Shown: positions 1 to 12,468 of the stretch, piece after piece
Numbering within the stretch: position 1 is the stretch's first letter
Layout of the letters: each line of letters opens with the position of its first letter
Origin: Lophium mytilinum
Lineage: Eukaryota > Ascomycota > Dothideomycetes > Mytilinidiales > Mytilinidiaceae
Reading direction: 5' to 3'
Length of the DNA stretch: 64,000 nucleotides
NCBI GenBank assembly: GCA_010093605.1
Contig: MU004200.1
Span: 378,155 to 442,154 of the forward strand
Translations under genes and position numbers: made by a program
The notes under the pieces: model-generated
What the model saw: only the letters and a program-made list of their open reading frames with translations
What the model was told of the DNA's origin: nothing
The model's database searches: none

Positions 1-100
1 ATTTTGCTTTTCAAGGGATTCTAAATAGCCAGCCAAGTGTTCTTCTATGCCCAACCCCAACCAGCGCTCTGCTACAGAGTCCGAAACCAAAACATCATGA

Positions 101-2091
101 TCAATTCACCCTCAAATACCTATCCCTCAACCCCTTCCAACTCCACTCCCCAAACAACCCCTTCCTCCTCCCCTCCCCCGCACCCCTCCCACTCCCCCCC
201 GTAAAAAACCCACTAACAAACTGCAACTCATACACCCTCCCCTCCCCGCCCTCCCCCGCAAGCTCCTCCAACGAGCGCCGCCTCGTCTCTGGCACGAGCA
301 GCGTAGTCCCGATACCGCAGAACATGAAGAGCGCGAAGATCTGCATGACGCCGTGCAGCCAGGGCGAAGGGTTGGCCGGCGTCGCGCCGCGCTTGACCAT
401 GGGCGCGAAGACGACCTGGGCCAGCATGGCGCCGATCTTGCCGCAGCCGGCGGATAGGCCGTGCGCGGTGGCGCGGACGCGCGTGGGGAAGACTTCGGCG
501 GGCGTGATGAAGGTTGTTGCGTTAGGGCCTGGTGGGGAGGGGGGTTAGCAGGCGTGAGAGAAGGGCAGGGGAGGGTTGTATGTGGCGCGAGCACTTTCGA
601 TTGCTTCAAGAAGTAGTTTCAAAGGGGGCGTGTGGCAGCTTACCGAAGTTGAAGAAGAATTGGCAGAGGATGTAGAGAACGAGGAGGGATTTCTGGGATA
701 GGCCGTTGAAGTTGAAGCCGATGACGCAGAAAAGGATGGTGAGGACTGTGAAGCCGGCGAGCTGGATGGGTCGTCGTCCGAATATGTCTACGGTTGCTAC
801 TGTAAACCAGTATCCTGGGATTGCACCGGCGCAGATGAGGACTAGTTGGCCGACAGCAGCATTGTGGAGAAGCATGTAGATATTATCTTTCTTGTCAAAT
901 CCAATCGCAGACAGAACGCTAGAGTTATTGAGATTGATGCCGTAAAAGGCCACATCAAGGAGGAACCATGATCCTGCAGTCCCAAGGAGCTTCAAGGCAT
1001 TGGAACGCTTGGTGAAGAACCTCCAGATCTCTAAAGGGCCGGGGCGAGGGGTGCGATACTTCAACATCTCGGCTTGCGCGCGAGCCTGGTGGAGTCTATC
1101 GATTTGAGCGCCTCCTTTTTTGCCTGATCGATATCTTCGGGCATCGGCAGAGGCTGTTTCAACGTCGTAGAGTACGTCGAAGGTGTATCGTGGAGTTTCG
1201 GGGATAGTGAGCCGGTAGTACAAGGCGAACCAGCCAGGAATGCTACCGAACCCAATTATAATGCGCCACATTATATCTACAGCTCTTAGACAGTCTCCGT
1301 TACATTCTGAAACGGAGTGGACTGGTTCCAGGGTCTTTCTGTATGCGGTTGTAACAACAAGGGCTATAATCGCAGCTGCGAACTGACCGAAGCCTTGCAT
1401 GGCAAAGACGGCTGCAACAATCGAGCCTCGCCATTTGGTGCTCGCAAATTCCGAGGTGATGACGCTTGATAGAGGGTAGTCTCCTCCAATTCCTGGAAGG
1501 TAATTTATGTATTAGTCCAGGGGGTGATATGCCAAAATTTTGAAGTGGTGAATACCTAATCCCATAAGCACCCTCCAGAAGATGAAGGCACCAACGAAGG
1601 ACAAAGCGTTAGACGAAGCACAGAGAGCTTGCGCTACTGTAGCAGAAATAATGATGAGCAGCTCGATGCCATACATCCTCTTGCGCCCAAGTACGTCTGC
1701 CAAGTATCCAAAGAACATCTGCCCCGCCACAGCACCAGCAGACGTCGAGACTTTGATGGCAGTATCGGCGTTGTGTGGCATGACGCCGCCATTGGAATCC
1801 TGCCAGAAGACTATACCAAGCATTGCTGTTGCTAGATTGACGGCGAACAACTATGAGCAATTAGAAGCAGCAACTACGAAGACTCAGATGAAAGTTGCAC
1901 CTCACGCTATACGCGTCGGTAAAGAATCCTACGCCAGTCACTACAATCAGGCGTAGATGGTACCATCCGAACGAGGCCTTGTCGATCTCTGCGAGGGCCA
2001 TCCGCCGGCGCTCGTTCGGATCGATGATGTGGGAGTAGACGCCTGGGACATCGCGGTATGCCGAATTGCCAACGCGCTGGAAGGCTAACAT
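101..2091 (-). CDS. PHO84: Inorganic phosphate:H+ symporter (PHO84 type, MFS)
   Basis: Plasma-membrane uptake of inorganic phosphate with protons. Four exons (2091-1906, 1850-1556, 1492-644, 528-101) join in frame to 585 aa, the usual family length. Seen: TM1 motif GFFTDAYS near residue 60; the family hallmark GGDYPLSSVITSEFA across the exon 2/3 junction; TM7 WFLLDVAFYGINLN, whose W, D and Y correspond to phosphate-site residues of the characterised fungal phosphate transporter PiPT; a sugar-porter-like PETPRYTFDV after TM6; and RVRATAHGLSAGCGKIGA in the second half. The tail after TM12 is basic and glycine-rich. It shares a 1.5-kb upstream region with the divergent Zn2Cys6 gene. Regulation by phosphate is known for the family, but I see no clear CACGTG Pho4-type site upstream. 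Confidence 0.92.
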
Positions 2092-3593
2092 CGAAGAAAT
2101 CGGCCCGGTAAAGAAGGCGATCGCGATAGATTGATGTTGAGATAGCTCAGGAAAAGCATCAAAGCTTAGCGTGAAGAGTGGGTATCAGTGCATCTTAGGA
2201 AGCCGGGTCGGCGGGCACCACATGGATATAGCTAAGAAGGAGCCGGGAGCCCGGGTGCGGCACGAGCCTCTGACACATTTGCTATTGCTTCTGTGGTCTC
2301 CTGAAGATGCTGGGCGCGCCATAAGGGATTTCGAAAGAGCTGGTGGGCGAAGGAACGGGAGTGATTGGTGCGAAGCTGGCTGGACATCCGTCGCAAGATA
2401 AGAAGACAATAGAGGGCAGTACGCCACGGACTTGGGAGGACGCGACAGGGCAGCCCGAACATCTTTAATATCCTCTGGTAGCGGGCGCCATGAAGCCGTG
2501 CTCGAGGCGGCGCCCCTGATTGGTGGAGAGCGGGCAGGGAGGGCCTTATGATACTAGGGATGCTCGAGATGAAGAGGCCTAGGCGGGCAGAACTTCCAAG
2601 TGCACTAAATAATTACTTGGATGCTTAAGGTCTTTGGCATTACGACATGCTTGAGAGAATGCGGGCTGTAAGAGTCGGAGGTATGGTGCTCGAGGCCTGC
2701 CCTCAATCCCAGGGGTAACCATGTGCTTTCAACGCCAACAATCAGCCAACACCAGAGAACTTGAGAATATCTTACAAAGGTAGGTATGAATAACTTCCTG
2801 TTCCTGAGCAAGCTGACCACAGCGTACAAGAGACAGGATACGGAGGTTGTCAGGTGAATAGACCCTGGGCAGGTGGGCTTTTAACATATTCTGATAGAAT
2901 ATCGCAGGACCGACAATGCCCTGAGCGTGGGGGACAGAACCAACACTGACGACTATATCCATCTTCCTCACACTCTGGCAGCATCTAGCTCCTGTTCACA
3001 GCAGTGAGAGGTCTGTGGTCTGGATGGGAGAAGGAAGTGGAACGTGACGCGCGCCATCCCAAAAGGGAATACAAGTCCCGTCTTTCCGCAGATCGGTGCT
3101 ATGCAGGGAATACTTCTTGACTCCCGTAGCGCCTCCAGCTGTGCGATCAAGGACGAACCTCTCAGAAGCCGCCTCGCAGTCGCACCTCCAGCTGTTCATG
3201 CTTTTCGACTCGCGAGGACGTGTTTCCTCGGCGCCGTGGCCAGTCAGAGCCGACAACGTCGTCGATTGTCCAGACAACCCTTGGGAGAATGTCGGCCTGC
3301 AACAAGTGCGCCGACAACGGTCTGCCATGCTGGGAATAGCCATCCGCTGGACGAATGAGAGCCGCGCCGTTACCACACCCAATCTCGTTATCAGTGACGC
3401 CCGACTGATTGTGGTCGAGTTTCGTCGTCGTCGGCCCGGTTGGCGACGGCTTCCCTATCATCAGAATACCTGCTTCGTTTCTCTTTCTTCTTCTTCATCA
3501 TCATCACTACAATTCGTGTTACCTTTGGAGCTTCTTAGCCAGAAAGCAACTTGAATCATCCAGACAGCATCTTCCAAAGTCTTATATCACGGA
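2092..3593. other. Divergent intergenic region, phosphate permease / Zn2Cys6 gene
   Basis: No gene seen. It must hold both promoters. The last ~110 bases before the Zn2Cys6 start are pyrimidine-rich with a short TTC/ATC run (about 3480-3505), as expected of a fungal 5' leader. The short open frames here show no family resemblance. Confidence 0.6.
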
Positions 3594-5714
3594 ATGCCAC
3601 GATCCGTCATCGCTGCAGCCAGCCCCGCTAAACCTGAAGGCCGAAAGAAGACCAAGTCTCGCAATGGCTGTCAACGCTGCAAGGTGAAGAGGGTATGACT
3701 TCATAGTGCTACTTACTTAGTTCCTTATATTGATGAATCTCTAGCTCAAATGTGATGAGACTAAACCTGGATGCATCAATTGCCGCAACAGAGACATCAC
3801 GTGCCCAGGTTATGAGAAGTCGTTGAAATGGTCTACTAAGTACGAGTTGTTCCAGCCGGCCGATTTCGACCGCTCCAGGAAGCCAAAGAAGACTTCGGTC
3901 TACTGGAAACAGCCTCCTACGAGGCTGACTGAAATCGCACTCACTCCGGAAGTCCGCAGACACCTGGACGCATTTACGGCAACGCTACCAACAAAAGCCA
4001 GCCGGGAGACTACCCAGTGCGAGCGAATCCAAGAACTTGACGAGGGGGTTGAGGCAGACCAAAGCCATGATAGGCCTGAAGCCGACTCTAACGATTCTCT
4101 GAGCCCCCCTGACCCCGAAGAGGTCGACGAACCCCTCGGAGACACAGATGTAGATTTCCACCAGCTCGACCTAGATCTATTCGACTACCTCGATGCTGAT
4201 GATCCGTTCGCATTCGAGTTCGAAACCGGAGATGACTGCCAGGAGCTTGCGATTCAGCGTGTGCAAGACAGAGGCGACTCCCGTCTGTCCAGATCTTTGC
4301 TTCTTGACTACTATCGTCTTCCCCCTAGCTCCAATACCCACACTATGCTTGTAGAACATTATTTTAGCGACGTCTGTTCCTTATTTTCTTCTTTTGATTC
4401 CCCCTTGAATCCCTTCCGTGTAACTATTGCGCGCATCTGGGATAGTTCGCCATCAATCTACTACGCCATTCAGTCTATGGCTGCGGCGCAGCTCGCCAAT
4501 ACATTTCCCCAGATGACAGCCACTGGGCTAGAGATGCAGAAGAAAGCATACGAATGCCTCAACGAGGAGTTGCAGCTGGTAAACGACGGACATATCAAAC
4601 GGGAGAGGATGTTACTCAGCATCTTGCTCCTGGGTCTCTCGACCAGTTGGCATGATAGTGGGGATCTTGGCCTCCACCATTTGACCGCAGCTAGATCTCT
4701 TATACTTCCCGGCCTACTCGAAGGAAGCAAATCTGACGATAAAGATGTTCAACGCCAAGTCCAGTTTTTCGAAGAATCTCTAATCTACTGGTTAGTGTCC
4801 TTTCTACTTCTTACTCTCCCATGTTCTGACATTTCTCAAGGGAGATGCTGATCGGGTTCGTGTCCGAGGACTCAATGAGCTTCTCTCCTAGAGCCAAACC
4901 CGTACCCAAGGAAGCCGCTTCATACAAGTCTTCCTCGGAGACTGTCAATGGCAAGTGTGTTCCGCACCCATGGACGGGCATTGCCCCAAAAGTACAGATG
5001 CTGTTTGCTGAAGTTGGCCGACTCGTTCGACGTGAGCGGACGTCGCTGCTTTCCATCTTTGATCCCGCAGACTCCAAAGAGCGGCTTGATTGCGCTGCCG
5101 TTTTGGAGGAAGAATTACTCACGGCCGAATACCCTCTGGAATACGACCTTGTAGATCCTGGAGACCAGAAGACCCATAAGCACGACTTTGTTGTACTTGC
5201 CGAAGCCTATCGCTGCGCTGGTCTCCTAGAGATATATCGAGTGTTTCCATTCATCCTTCGGAAGCGCCTGGGACATGCTGAACCTACATGGGATCCTGAC
5301 TTCAACTTCGAGTTTGAGTTCCCTAAACCACGATTCGAAACCAGGCATGAAACCTCTGATGTCAATCTCTGGATCAGCTCTTTGGCACTGCATATTCTCG
5401 ATACCCTGGAGTGTCTCCCACCGTCCTCTGGGACATCTTGTCTCCAGCCGATCCTTTTAGTAACCGCAGCCTCCGAGCTGAAACGCGTTTCTACTCTCGA
5501 TTACTTCGACATTCACGCAAACGACCCGAAGATCATTCACACACGCGCATTCGTCGACAGAAGACTCAACGAATTCGCCATGAGACTGCCCGCCAAACCA
5601 CTCCGAAGGATGCAGGAGCTCATTCAAGAAGTGTGGCGGCGACTGGACGCTGGCGACGACGCCTTTTGGATGGACGTCATGATTGAGAAGGGGTGGCAGA
5701 CTGTCATGGGATGA
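3594..5714 (+). CDS. Zn(II)2Cys6 transcription factor with fungal-specific domain
   Basis: Nuclear DNA-binding regulator, 672 aa from three exons (3594-3692, 3745-4790, 4841-5714). The binuclear cluster near residues 25-52 has ideal spacing, C-x2-C-x6-C-x6-C-x2-C-x6-C, and is preceded by a basic KPEGRKKTKSRNG stretch. Intron 1 falls inside the cluster, between KVKR and LKCDE. An acidic linker (about residues 100-180) precedes the regulatory domain of the Fungal_trans_2 type, with YWEMLIGF restored exactly by removing intron 2. The start is the first ATG in frame with the cluster. Target genes are unknown. Its divergent placement beside a phosphate permease is suggestive only. Confidence 0.93.
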
Positions 5715-6600
5715 AGTAATGTTGCAACGAATACGACGGCCTAGTATTTGACGATCCAGACTTTCATGCTGAAGTGGATGCAAGACTTGATTCGAGACGA
5801 ACGCGACACGACCGAGTATGCGATGTCATGCATGCATCCGCGCGACTGAGAGCGAACAGGATGAGGACCTATGCGATCCCGCCCTAGCGAATTCCATGAA
5901 TAGCGGCATGATGTTCTATGAAACGTCCTAGCTAGCTCCATGCGCCAGACAAAGTTCTAAGGGTTTCCGGTGTTCCGCTCCTTGTCCACTGCTGACGCTA
6001 TCATGTAGGTCCCTACAAGCTGTCGCCTGCTACCATCTCCGAAAGGTTTGTTCGTTCTCCCATTGGACGTAAATGTCTTTCCCGCGTTCGGCCAAACATG
6101 CCACGTTTTGTAGGATCGCTTTTGTGCCCGCAAACTTCTACGACAGATATCTGTTCTTTCGACGGGTATGTTGGGGTCGCAAACTCAACCTTTCTCCCAA
6201 TGCTATCTCGATGCATCCGAGATCCGACTCCCTTCCTGATGGCATCATCCACGCGCTGGCATATTTGCGTGAGTTAGTCCATTTATTTCATTTCATTCTT
6301 AAGACCGTTTGACTCAATATTCAACAACTTCCAAAAAGCGACGAAGAGCTGCCTGTCCCAGAAGTGCGGTGAACAAGATCACTTTCTATAGAATGCGGTT
6401 CCTTTGTAGATCATAGTAGTTGAGTGTACCAGCGCTTGGAAAGAATGAATGCTATCCAACATAATATGAGCGAGTACGCACCGTGTAGCACGTGCCCCAT
6501 TGAATCCCAAACTCCCGACTGAAGCACGAAACGCCCGGGTATAGCCTTCCCCCAAACCCTCAAAACCCAAACCCCGTCAGATCCATCCTCCTGTACGCCC
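5715..6600. other. Convergent intergenic region
   Basis: Separates the 3' ends of the Zn2Cys6 gene and the Sos7 gene. I see no gene, RNA or repeat in it. Confidence 0.6.
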
Positions 6601-7571
6601 TCAAACCTCCAACATCCCCTTCAACGCCGCCTCACTCGCCCTCAACCACCTGCCCCGCTCCTCCAACTCATCCCCAATCCCACCCCCCTGTTCCCGTCTC
6701 CTCCTCGCTTCCACCGCGGCTGCTACCTTCGCCGTCTTCTGAGCTTCCAACGGCCGCAGCTCCGCCTCTATCCTCTCCAGCTCATGCGTTTTCCGCGGCA
6801 CCGCCGTCTGCAGCCGCGCCAGTTCGGCGTCTAGCGCCGCCAGCTCCGCTTCTTTTGACTGGAGGAGCGATAGTGTTTCCGGGAGAGGTAGAGAAAGCGA
6901 GGGATTCGTAGGATGCGGCGCCTGCGCGTGTTTGAGGGACGCAATCGTAGACTCGAGGGTCGATATTTCGGCGGGGAGGGTCGCTAGGGAGACGGTGCGG
7001 AGCGTGACAGACTCGTAGCCTAGATACAAATACACATTAGCTTACCTTCATACTAAACTACCATGTTCATGTAGTTGGGGTGTTGTCGAGAGAAACGCAC
7101 GTTTACTCAGATCCCTGCCCCGCGATTCCAGCTGTTTAATCAGCTCAGCGACCTCGACTTTCGCTGCTTTGAGCGCGGCTTTCGCGTCCGCGAGCTGGGC
7201 TTCCAGCGCCGCGTTCTCGGTGGCTTCGATGAAGAGCGGGGGGTTGTCGGTTATAGCGCGTAGGAATTTCTCTTTGGTGACTTGTTCGACGTAGGAGAAG
7301 CGGAGTTTGGAGAAGAGTTCCTGGTCAATTTATCAGTATAATCGGTAAAGGAGAGGACGGGGTAGTGGGTTACTTTGTAGTGTATCAGATCCGCCTCTAA
7401 CCCTGCCGGCGTCGCGTTCTCGAATGCGTCGGCGGAGGTGTCGGAGATGGCTGAGGTGCGCTTCTCAGCGTCCTGGGCACCGGAGGGGCGGATCGAGTCG
7501 GACAGCTCGATGAGTTTGAGGGGATGGCAGCTCTGGAGCTCTTTGAGCACGGTGGCTGTGTCGGAAGCCAT
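6601..7571 (-). CDS. sos7: Kinetochore protein Sos7
   Basis: Three exons (7571-7374, 7320-7101, 7019-6601) give 278 aa. Across the first junction the protein reads HYKELFSKLRFSYVEQVTKE and then KFLRAI, which resembles the conserved Sos7 core; from about residue 95 to the end it is almost continuous coiled coil (heptads rich in L, E, A and K). In fission yeast Sos7 partners Spc7, the KNL1 orthologue, in the kinetochore KMN network, in the role of Zwint. The identification rests on the core motif and the coiled-coil architecture, so an unrelated coiled-coil protein remains possible. It is divergent from the splicing-protein gene over a 456-bp promoter region. Confidence 0.75.
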
Positions 7572-7782
7572 CGTGTCTCTGGATTTGTCTAAATCTGGGG
7601 GTGTGGTGTTTGTTTACGAGGGATGGTGATAGTGGGATCTTATCGTCACCGCCTCCGGCAATATTATTTCGTGCAGGCGCGATGGCGCGAAGCAGGCTTC
7701 CTTGTATGAAAAGTGGCAGGCAGGCCATGAGTTTGTGAATTTATCCTACAATCTCATTCACTTATCAACGCTTTTCCCCTAG

Positions 7783-7996
7783 GCTTTTGTGCACTTGCAT
7801 TGCCTAGCCCCGCCTGAGATCCTCTGGTATGTTACAAAAGATTGTGAATCGTCAAGTTTGACAAGGCTGAGACTGCACCAGGCCACCTCAGAAGGTCTTG
7901 GACTGCCACTTTACGTCCAAGGAAGCCTGCGAAGGAGGGACGGAGCGACGAATGTCGCTGCAGGCGATTGCGATTCACTGATTTACGGAAGCGTGG
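7783..7996 (+). repeat. Dispersed repeat, copy 1
   Basis: About 210 bp sharing clear, colinear similarity with 16557-16760. Common landmarks are GAGATCCTCT, ATGTTA, then AAGGCTG, GGCCACTT or its variant, and GAAGCCTG. No terminal inverted repeats or coding capacity seen; it may be a decayed fragment of a short transposable element. It lies in the shared Sos7/38B promoter region. Confidence 0.7.
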
Positions 7997-8027
7997 CTGC
8001 GCCACCTCCCTACCCTACTCTCCTACA

Positions 8028-9409
8028 ATGCCGGCGGAGGGTCTCGACGACGAGTATGTGGTAAGTCGGCTGAAGAGCGATGCGGCAGACAGCGCAAAGA
8101 AATACGAATTGGTAGGGCTTGAAGCTTACATGCCTAAAAGGTGAGTGCTATATCCCCGAGCTTTTCCAACGTCTTACTGACACATCAGGATAGTAGACCT
8201 ACCATGGGTGCACCGAAGCCGAATACCAGATTCTTGAGGAACATTATACGGGAGACGGACAACCATAATGCCGCGCTGCTGGCGAAGGAAGCAGAAGATG
8301 CGAAGAATAGGCTCAAGGCGTTGCGCTATGAGAAGGAGGGAAGACTGTCACCGTATGTAAGCGATATGCGCGGTACCCGGGGCGATAGGGAATATCATCG
8401 TCCTTCGAAGAGAAGGCGGGAAGAGGAGGGCGAGGACGAGAAGGACCAGCACAGAAAGAGACGATCTGGAGAATCCGGTCGACACAGGGACAGAAGAGAC
8501 AGATCGCAGGATCGATACCGGCGGCATGCAAGCTCCAGAAACGAGGAAACGAGGAAACACAGCTCTCGAAATGGAGACAGGCGTAGAGAGAAGGGCGATA
8601 CTCTTATGAGCGAGGAGGACGAAGAGACTGGAGAGGCTTCAAAGCACTCACGCCGTCGTCACAGGAGCCAGGACCGAAGACGAAGGCACCGAAGCCGAAG
8701 CGAGTCGGCAGGGAGGAACGGTTCGAGTAAACGCGATTCCCATCGGGATCGTAGGCGGCGGAGATCACGTTCTCCTTCTAGTTCTTCCTCTCGCTCGAGA
8801 TCTCCAACAAAGTCGCAACAGCGTCACAAACCGACTCGTTCAAAATCACACAAATCTGGTCAGGCGCCTCGAAGTCCTGTTCACACCGAACGAGCATGCT
8901 CTGCAAGTCCTGATACGAAACATGTAGCTCGGAAGCCCCACGCTAGCAAGCATCGAGCTAGAAGACACCATTCTCCTACAGTGGCATCGGACTCGGACCC
9001 CTTGGATGCAATAATAGGACCTGCTCCTCCACCCCCACCACCGGAGGTTCGACTGCGTGGCCGTGGCGCATTCATGGCATCCTCAGCTATGGATGATCAC
9101 TTCTCAGCTTCTTACGACCCTACTGCCGATGTCCAGCCCAACTCCGACGTGGAGGGTGATTGGGATGAGGCGCTGGAAGCCATGAGGGACCGGCAGAAGT
9201 GGAAGCAGCAAGGTGCAGACCGTCTTCGTGCTGCTGGTTTCACGGACACGATGGTCAAGAAGTGGGAGAACGGTGGGGAAAAGACGGAGGAAGATGTAGT
9301 ATGGGCTAAGAAGGGTGAGGGGAGGGAGTGGGATCGCGGGAAGGTGGTTGATGGTGATGGTCTTGTTGATGTCAAGGCAGAATGGGGCAGGCTTAAGGAT
9401 ACTTATTGA
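8028..9409 (+). CDS. RS-rich pre-mRNA splicing factor 38B-like protein
   Basis: Two exons (8028-8140, 8197-9409) give 441 aa. The start at 8028 is chosen because the first exon encodes DDEYVVSRLKSDAADS and KYELVGLEAYMPKR, and splicing at the TAGTAG acceptor yields the conserved junction PKRPTMGAPKPNTRFLRNI. Then come a charged helix (HNAALLAKEAEDAKNRL), a long Arg/Ser/Asp/His-rich region (about residues 85-260) typical of splicing factors, a poly-proline run (PPPPPPP) and a conserved acidic C-terminal segment ending GRLKDTY. Fungal proteins of this type are annotated as pre-mRNA-splicing factor 38B; a direct role is not proven by sequence. Probably a nuclear speckle or spliceosome-associated protein. 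Confidence 0.75.
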
Positions 9410-9786
9410 ACTTGGACTATGATACAGCAGTTTCATGATAATTATCAGAAAGCTGAGTGGGATGAGTCGGCTTGTAAAGCTAGTATACATATCATTATCG
9501 TGGCCTATAGAGTCTAATTCAGAGTGTCTAGCGACATCTCTTTGCAAGTGGAATATTAAGATGGGGCAATATGAGCTTCTCATATTCTCATCAGCTTTCT
9601 ATCAGGAAACCACCCCTTATGAATTCTCTGCCTCCAAAGTAACGAGTTGACGTTGGGTGAGTAGAGCCCGATAGAGCCTAGCGCTGTGCACGGCCCATCC
9701 AGCGGAAGCGAGCCAAGCCCACTGACCTTTCAATTCTACGACTCCACCTCCATCTTCGAATCTTCGAACATCGACAACCCGCGAAA
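9410..9786 (+). promoter_or_regulatory. RPS9 upstream region
   Basis: 377 bp between two co-directional genes. The last ~70 bases are C/T-rich, a common feature of fungal ribosomal-protein leaders. No other element identified. Confidence 0.4.
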
Positions 9787-10617
9787 ATGGCTCCCCGGTC
9801 GTACTCCAAGACCTACCACGTCCCTCGACGTCCGTTTGAGTCTGCTCGTCTGTATGTGCAATCCCCAGGCCACTGAGCACGCGCTTGTCGCTGCTTATGT
9901 CGGGGTGCCAGTAAGTTAATGGTTTGGACAGGGACACGGAGCTGAAGCTCGTCGGCGAATATGGCCTCCGCAACAAGCGCGAGGTGTGGCGCGTGCAATT
10001 GACGCTGTCCAAGATCCGTCGTGCTGCCCGGTATGTTGGACTTGTCTTCATTTCCCTTCGTCTCGAAATTTGCGACCCGCTTGGCAAGGTTGCGCAGTCG
10101 TGGATCACATAGGTTTGAGGGCTTCCATCGCTAACGGAAATGGCTTGCAGTCAACTTCTCACGCTCGAAGAGAAGGACCCCAAGCGTCTCTTCGAGGGCA
10201 ATGCGCTCATTCGCCGTCTCGTCCGCGTCGGTGTGCTCGACGAGTCCCGCATGAGGCTCGATTACGTGTTGGCCCTGAAGATTGAGGATTTCTTGGAGCG
10301 CCGCCTCCAGACCTGCGTCTACAAGCTCGGTCTTGCTAAGAGCATCCATCACGCTCGTGTCCTCATCCGCCAGAGACATATCCGGTGAGTGCTTTTCCAA
10401 GGCGTATATTCCGTACAGGATACTAATGTACTGTATCAGTGTCGGCAAGCAGATCGTCAACGTCCCGTCTTTCGTCGTCCGTCTCGACTCCCAGAAGCAC
10501 ATCGACTTCGCGCTCACCTCGCCGTTCGGAGGCGGACGCCCCGGCCGTGTCAGGAGGAAGAAGGCCAAGGCCGCGGAGAAGAAAGATGATGATGAAGGCG
10601 AGGAGGACGAGGAGTAG
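9787..10617 (+). CDS. RPS9: 40S ribosomal protein S9 (uS4)
   Basis: Four exons (9787-9851, 9932-10030, 10151-10384, 10440-10617) give 191 aa, the normal length. The start reads [20 protein letters not shown]; after it, [20 protein letters not shown] is restored across intron 1. An S4 RNA-binding domain spans about residues 105-165 (LETCVYKLG-like [19 protein letters not shown], then [20 protein letters not shown]). The tail is basic then acidic ([12 protein letters not shown]). It binds 18S rRNA in the small-subunit body and mRNA entry region. Nothing unusual is seen. Confidence 0.98.
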
Positions 10618-11042
10618 ATACTCCAACCGTGTGCAATGTCGTGGAATAAACGATGAAGCTGGCGTGCTTGGGCATGGTCTCTACGGTTCACAAAATTCAA
10701 AACTTCAAATTCATTCCACGTGAAGTCAGCTGCATGGCCGGCCTGTGGAAAGGACAACTAGTGGAGTTAGCTGCAGTACTTGGAGATAGGTTCACCTAGC
10801 TGCCAACATGTTGCCAAATCCTCTACGTTCATGCCTTGAGTCTTGATTAGCAGTATGTGCTGCCGATGCCTGCTGAAATCGAAATATCACAACCACAGCT
10901 TCAATCTATTAGCAACATCATTATATATCATCCTGCGTGCACTACCGATGCTGCTATTTGAGGCAGTGACTCAATCTAGAGCCTTGAAAGTGCTGAACCA
11001 CGCTCCGCAGCGGGAGACAACCACACAGACCCTCAAACCCCC
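10618..11042. other. Convergent intergenic region, RPS9 / aldolase
   Basis: Holds the 3' ends of two convergent genes, with an A/T-rich stretch after the RPS9 stop. No gene or repeat seen. Confidence 0.6.
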
Positions 11043-12468
11043 CTAATACCCATCCACCGAATTATCAGTATACAACCTCGTCACCCCGCCACCGGGCCTC
11101 TCCGCCCTCGCCTTCCCCTCAGGACTCAACTCCCTCTCCTTAATCACCCGCCGCGCCTCCTGCATAATCCACAACCCACTACTCGTCCCCAACCTCGTCG
11201 CGCCCGCCTCCAGCATCCTCACCGCATCCTCCAAGCTCCTCACGCCCCCACTCGCCTTCACCTGCATCCGCCGCCGATGCACCGGCGACCCGCCCCCGCT
11301 CGGCTGCCGCGTGCTGAGATACGCCGCTGCAGCATTCATGAGCACGACGTCGTCGAGGGTAGCGCCGCGGCCCGCGAAGCCGGTCGACGTCTTGATGAAG
11401 TCGAAGTTCGCGGCGGCGGCGAGAGTGGCGGCGGCGAGGATCTGGGGCGGGGTCAGGGCGGCGGTTTCGAAGATGAGCTTGAGGGTCGTCGGGGCGGGGC
11501 AGAGGGAGCGGAGGGAGGCGAGCTCGGTGTAGATGGCGCTGTAGTTTGGGATCCCCGGCGCGGCTGAGGTGCCGGGTGGCGAGGGGGCTGGGGAGGAGAG
11601 GTCGGAGTAGGGCCCTTCGGGTGCTGGGGCGCTGGAGGAGAAGGGTTTGGTGTTGGAGGCTGTGTTGGAGGCGGTGATGCTGGCGGTTGTGGCGTCGCTG
11701 GGGACGGCTTTGTGGTGGGCGGGGGCTGGGGAGACGCTGGTGAGGATGGCGTGGTTGAGGACGATGTCGAGCTCGCTGGCGCCGGCCGCGACGGCTTCTT
11801 GGGCTTCTTTGAATTTGGAGTGCGAGTGCTGGGTCCCTTCGTGGAAGCCGACGACGCAGGCTACGACGACGGGGGAGCCTTTGAGGTTGGAGACACAGCG
11901 GGCTACGAAGGGGAGGCGGACGCAGACGCTCTGGGGTTGAGAGGGCTGTTAGCTCAGAGCTGTATAACAAGAGATTGACACTGGGATACTAGGGATGAAA
12001 CTTGGGCTTGGGATTTACAAGCCTTTAATCAAGAAGAAGTTGAGAAAGAATATCGCGAGTTGAAAGCCATTGAGTTTGGACAAGATAGCACGAGAGTACG
12101 AAAGCAAAGAAACCAACCTTGAAGCCTTCAATCCTCGCCTCGGAGCACAGCGCATCAATCTGCGCCGTCGTTGCATCCAGCTTCAAGAGCGTATGGTCAA
12201 TTGTCTGCGCAAATGCCCTACTGTCCAATTTTGGCGCTGCCCGCGGCTCCAGCTTAGCCACCACGTTCTTCTGCGTCTCTGCAATCTGCACTGCCCATTC
12301 GGCATTAGTGTACCGGTCCGTCATCACCAAGTTTTCTATGTTCGCGGAAGGGGTCTGGGATTGACCTTCGGAGAGCTGGGATGTAGCTAGACCGAGGTCA
12401 GTGGAGGGCGTTGAGGGCTCGGGCGTCATGATGCTTGATTTATCTGTGCCTGACTCGTAGGCATGCAA
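11043..12468 (-). CDS. Deoxyribose-phosphate aldolase (DERA)
   Basis: Cleaves 2-deoxyribose 5-phosphate to glyceraldehyde 3-phosphate and acetaldehyde (EC 4.1.2.4) in deoxynucleoside catabolism; cytosolic TIM barrel. Two exons (12468-12118, 11930-11043) give 412 aa. Seen: IDHTLLKLDATTAQI, VCVRLPFV, the catalytic Asp in ELDIVLN, the Schiff-base Lys in FIKTSTGF and the proton-relay Lys in VKASGGVRS. Odd: ~55-60 Ala/Ser/Pro/Thr-rich residues are inserted after the ELDIVLNHAIL strand, making the protein much longer than the usual ~220-280 aa. The start could instead be the downstream Met of MTPEPSTPS; the N-terminal ~75 residues are not conserved barrel. Confidence 0.95.

Noticed and set aside
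11179-11970. 263-codon Arg/Pro-rich frame overlapping the aldolase
   Set aside because: Same strand, shifted frame; pure low-complexity shadow of the DERA exon.
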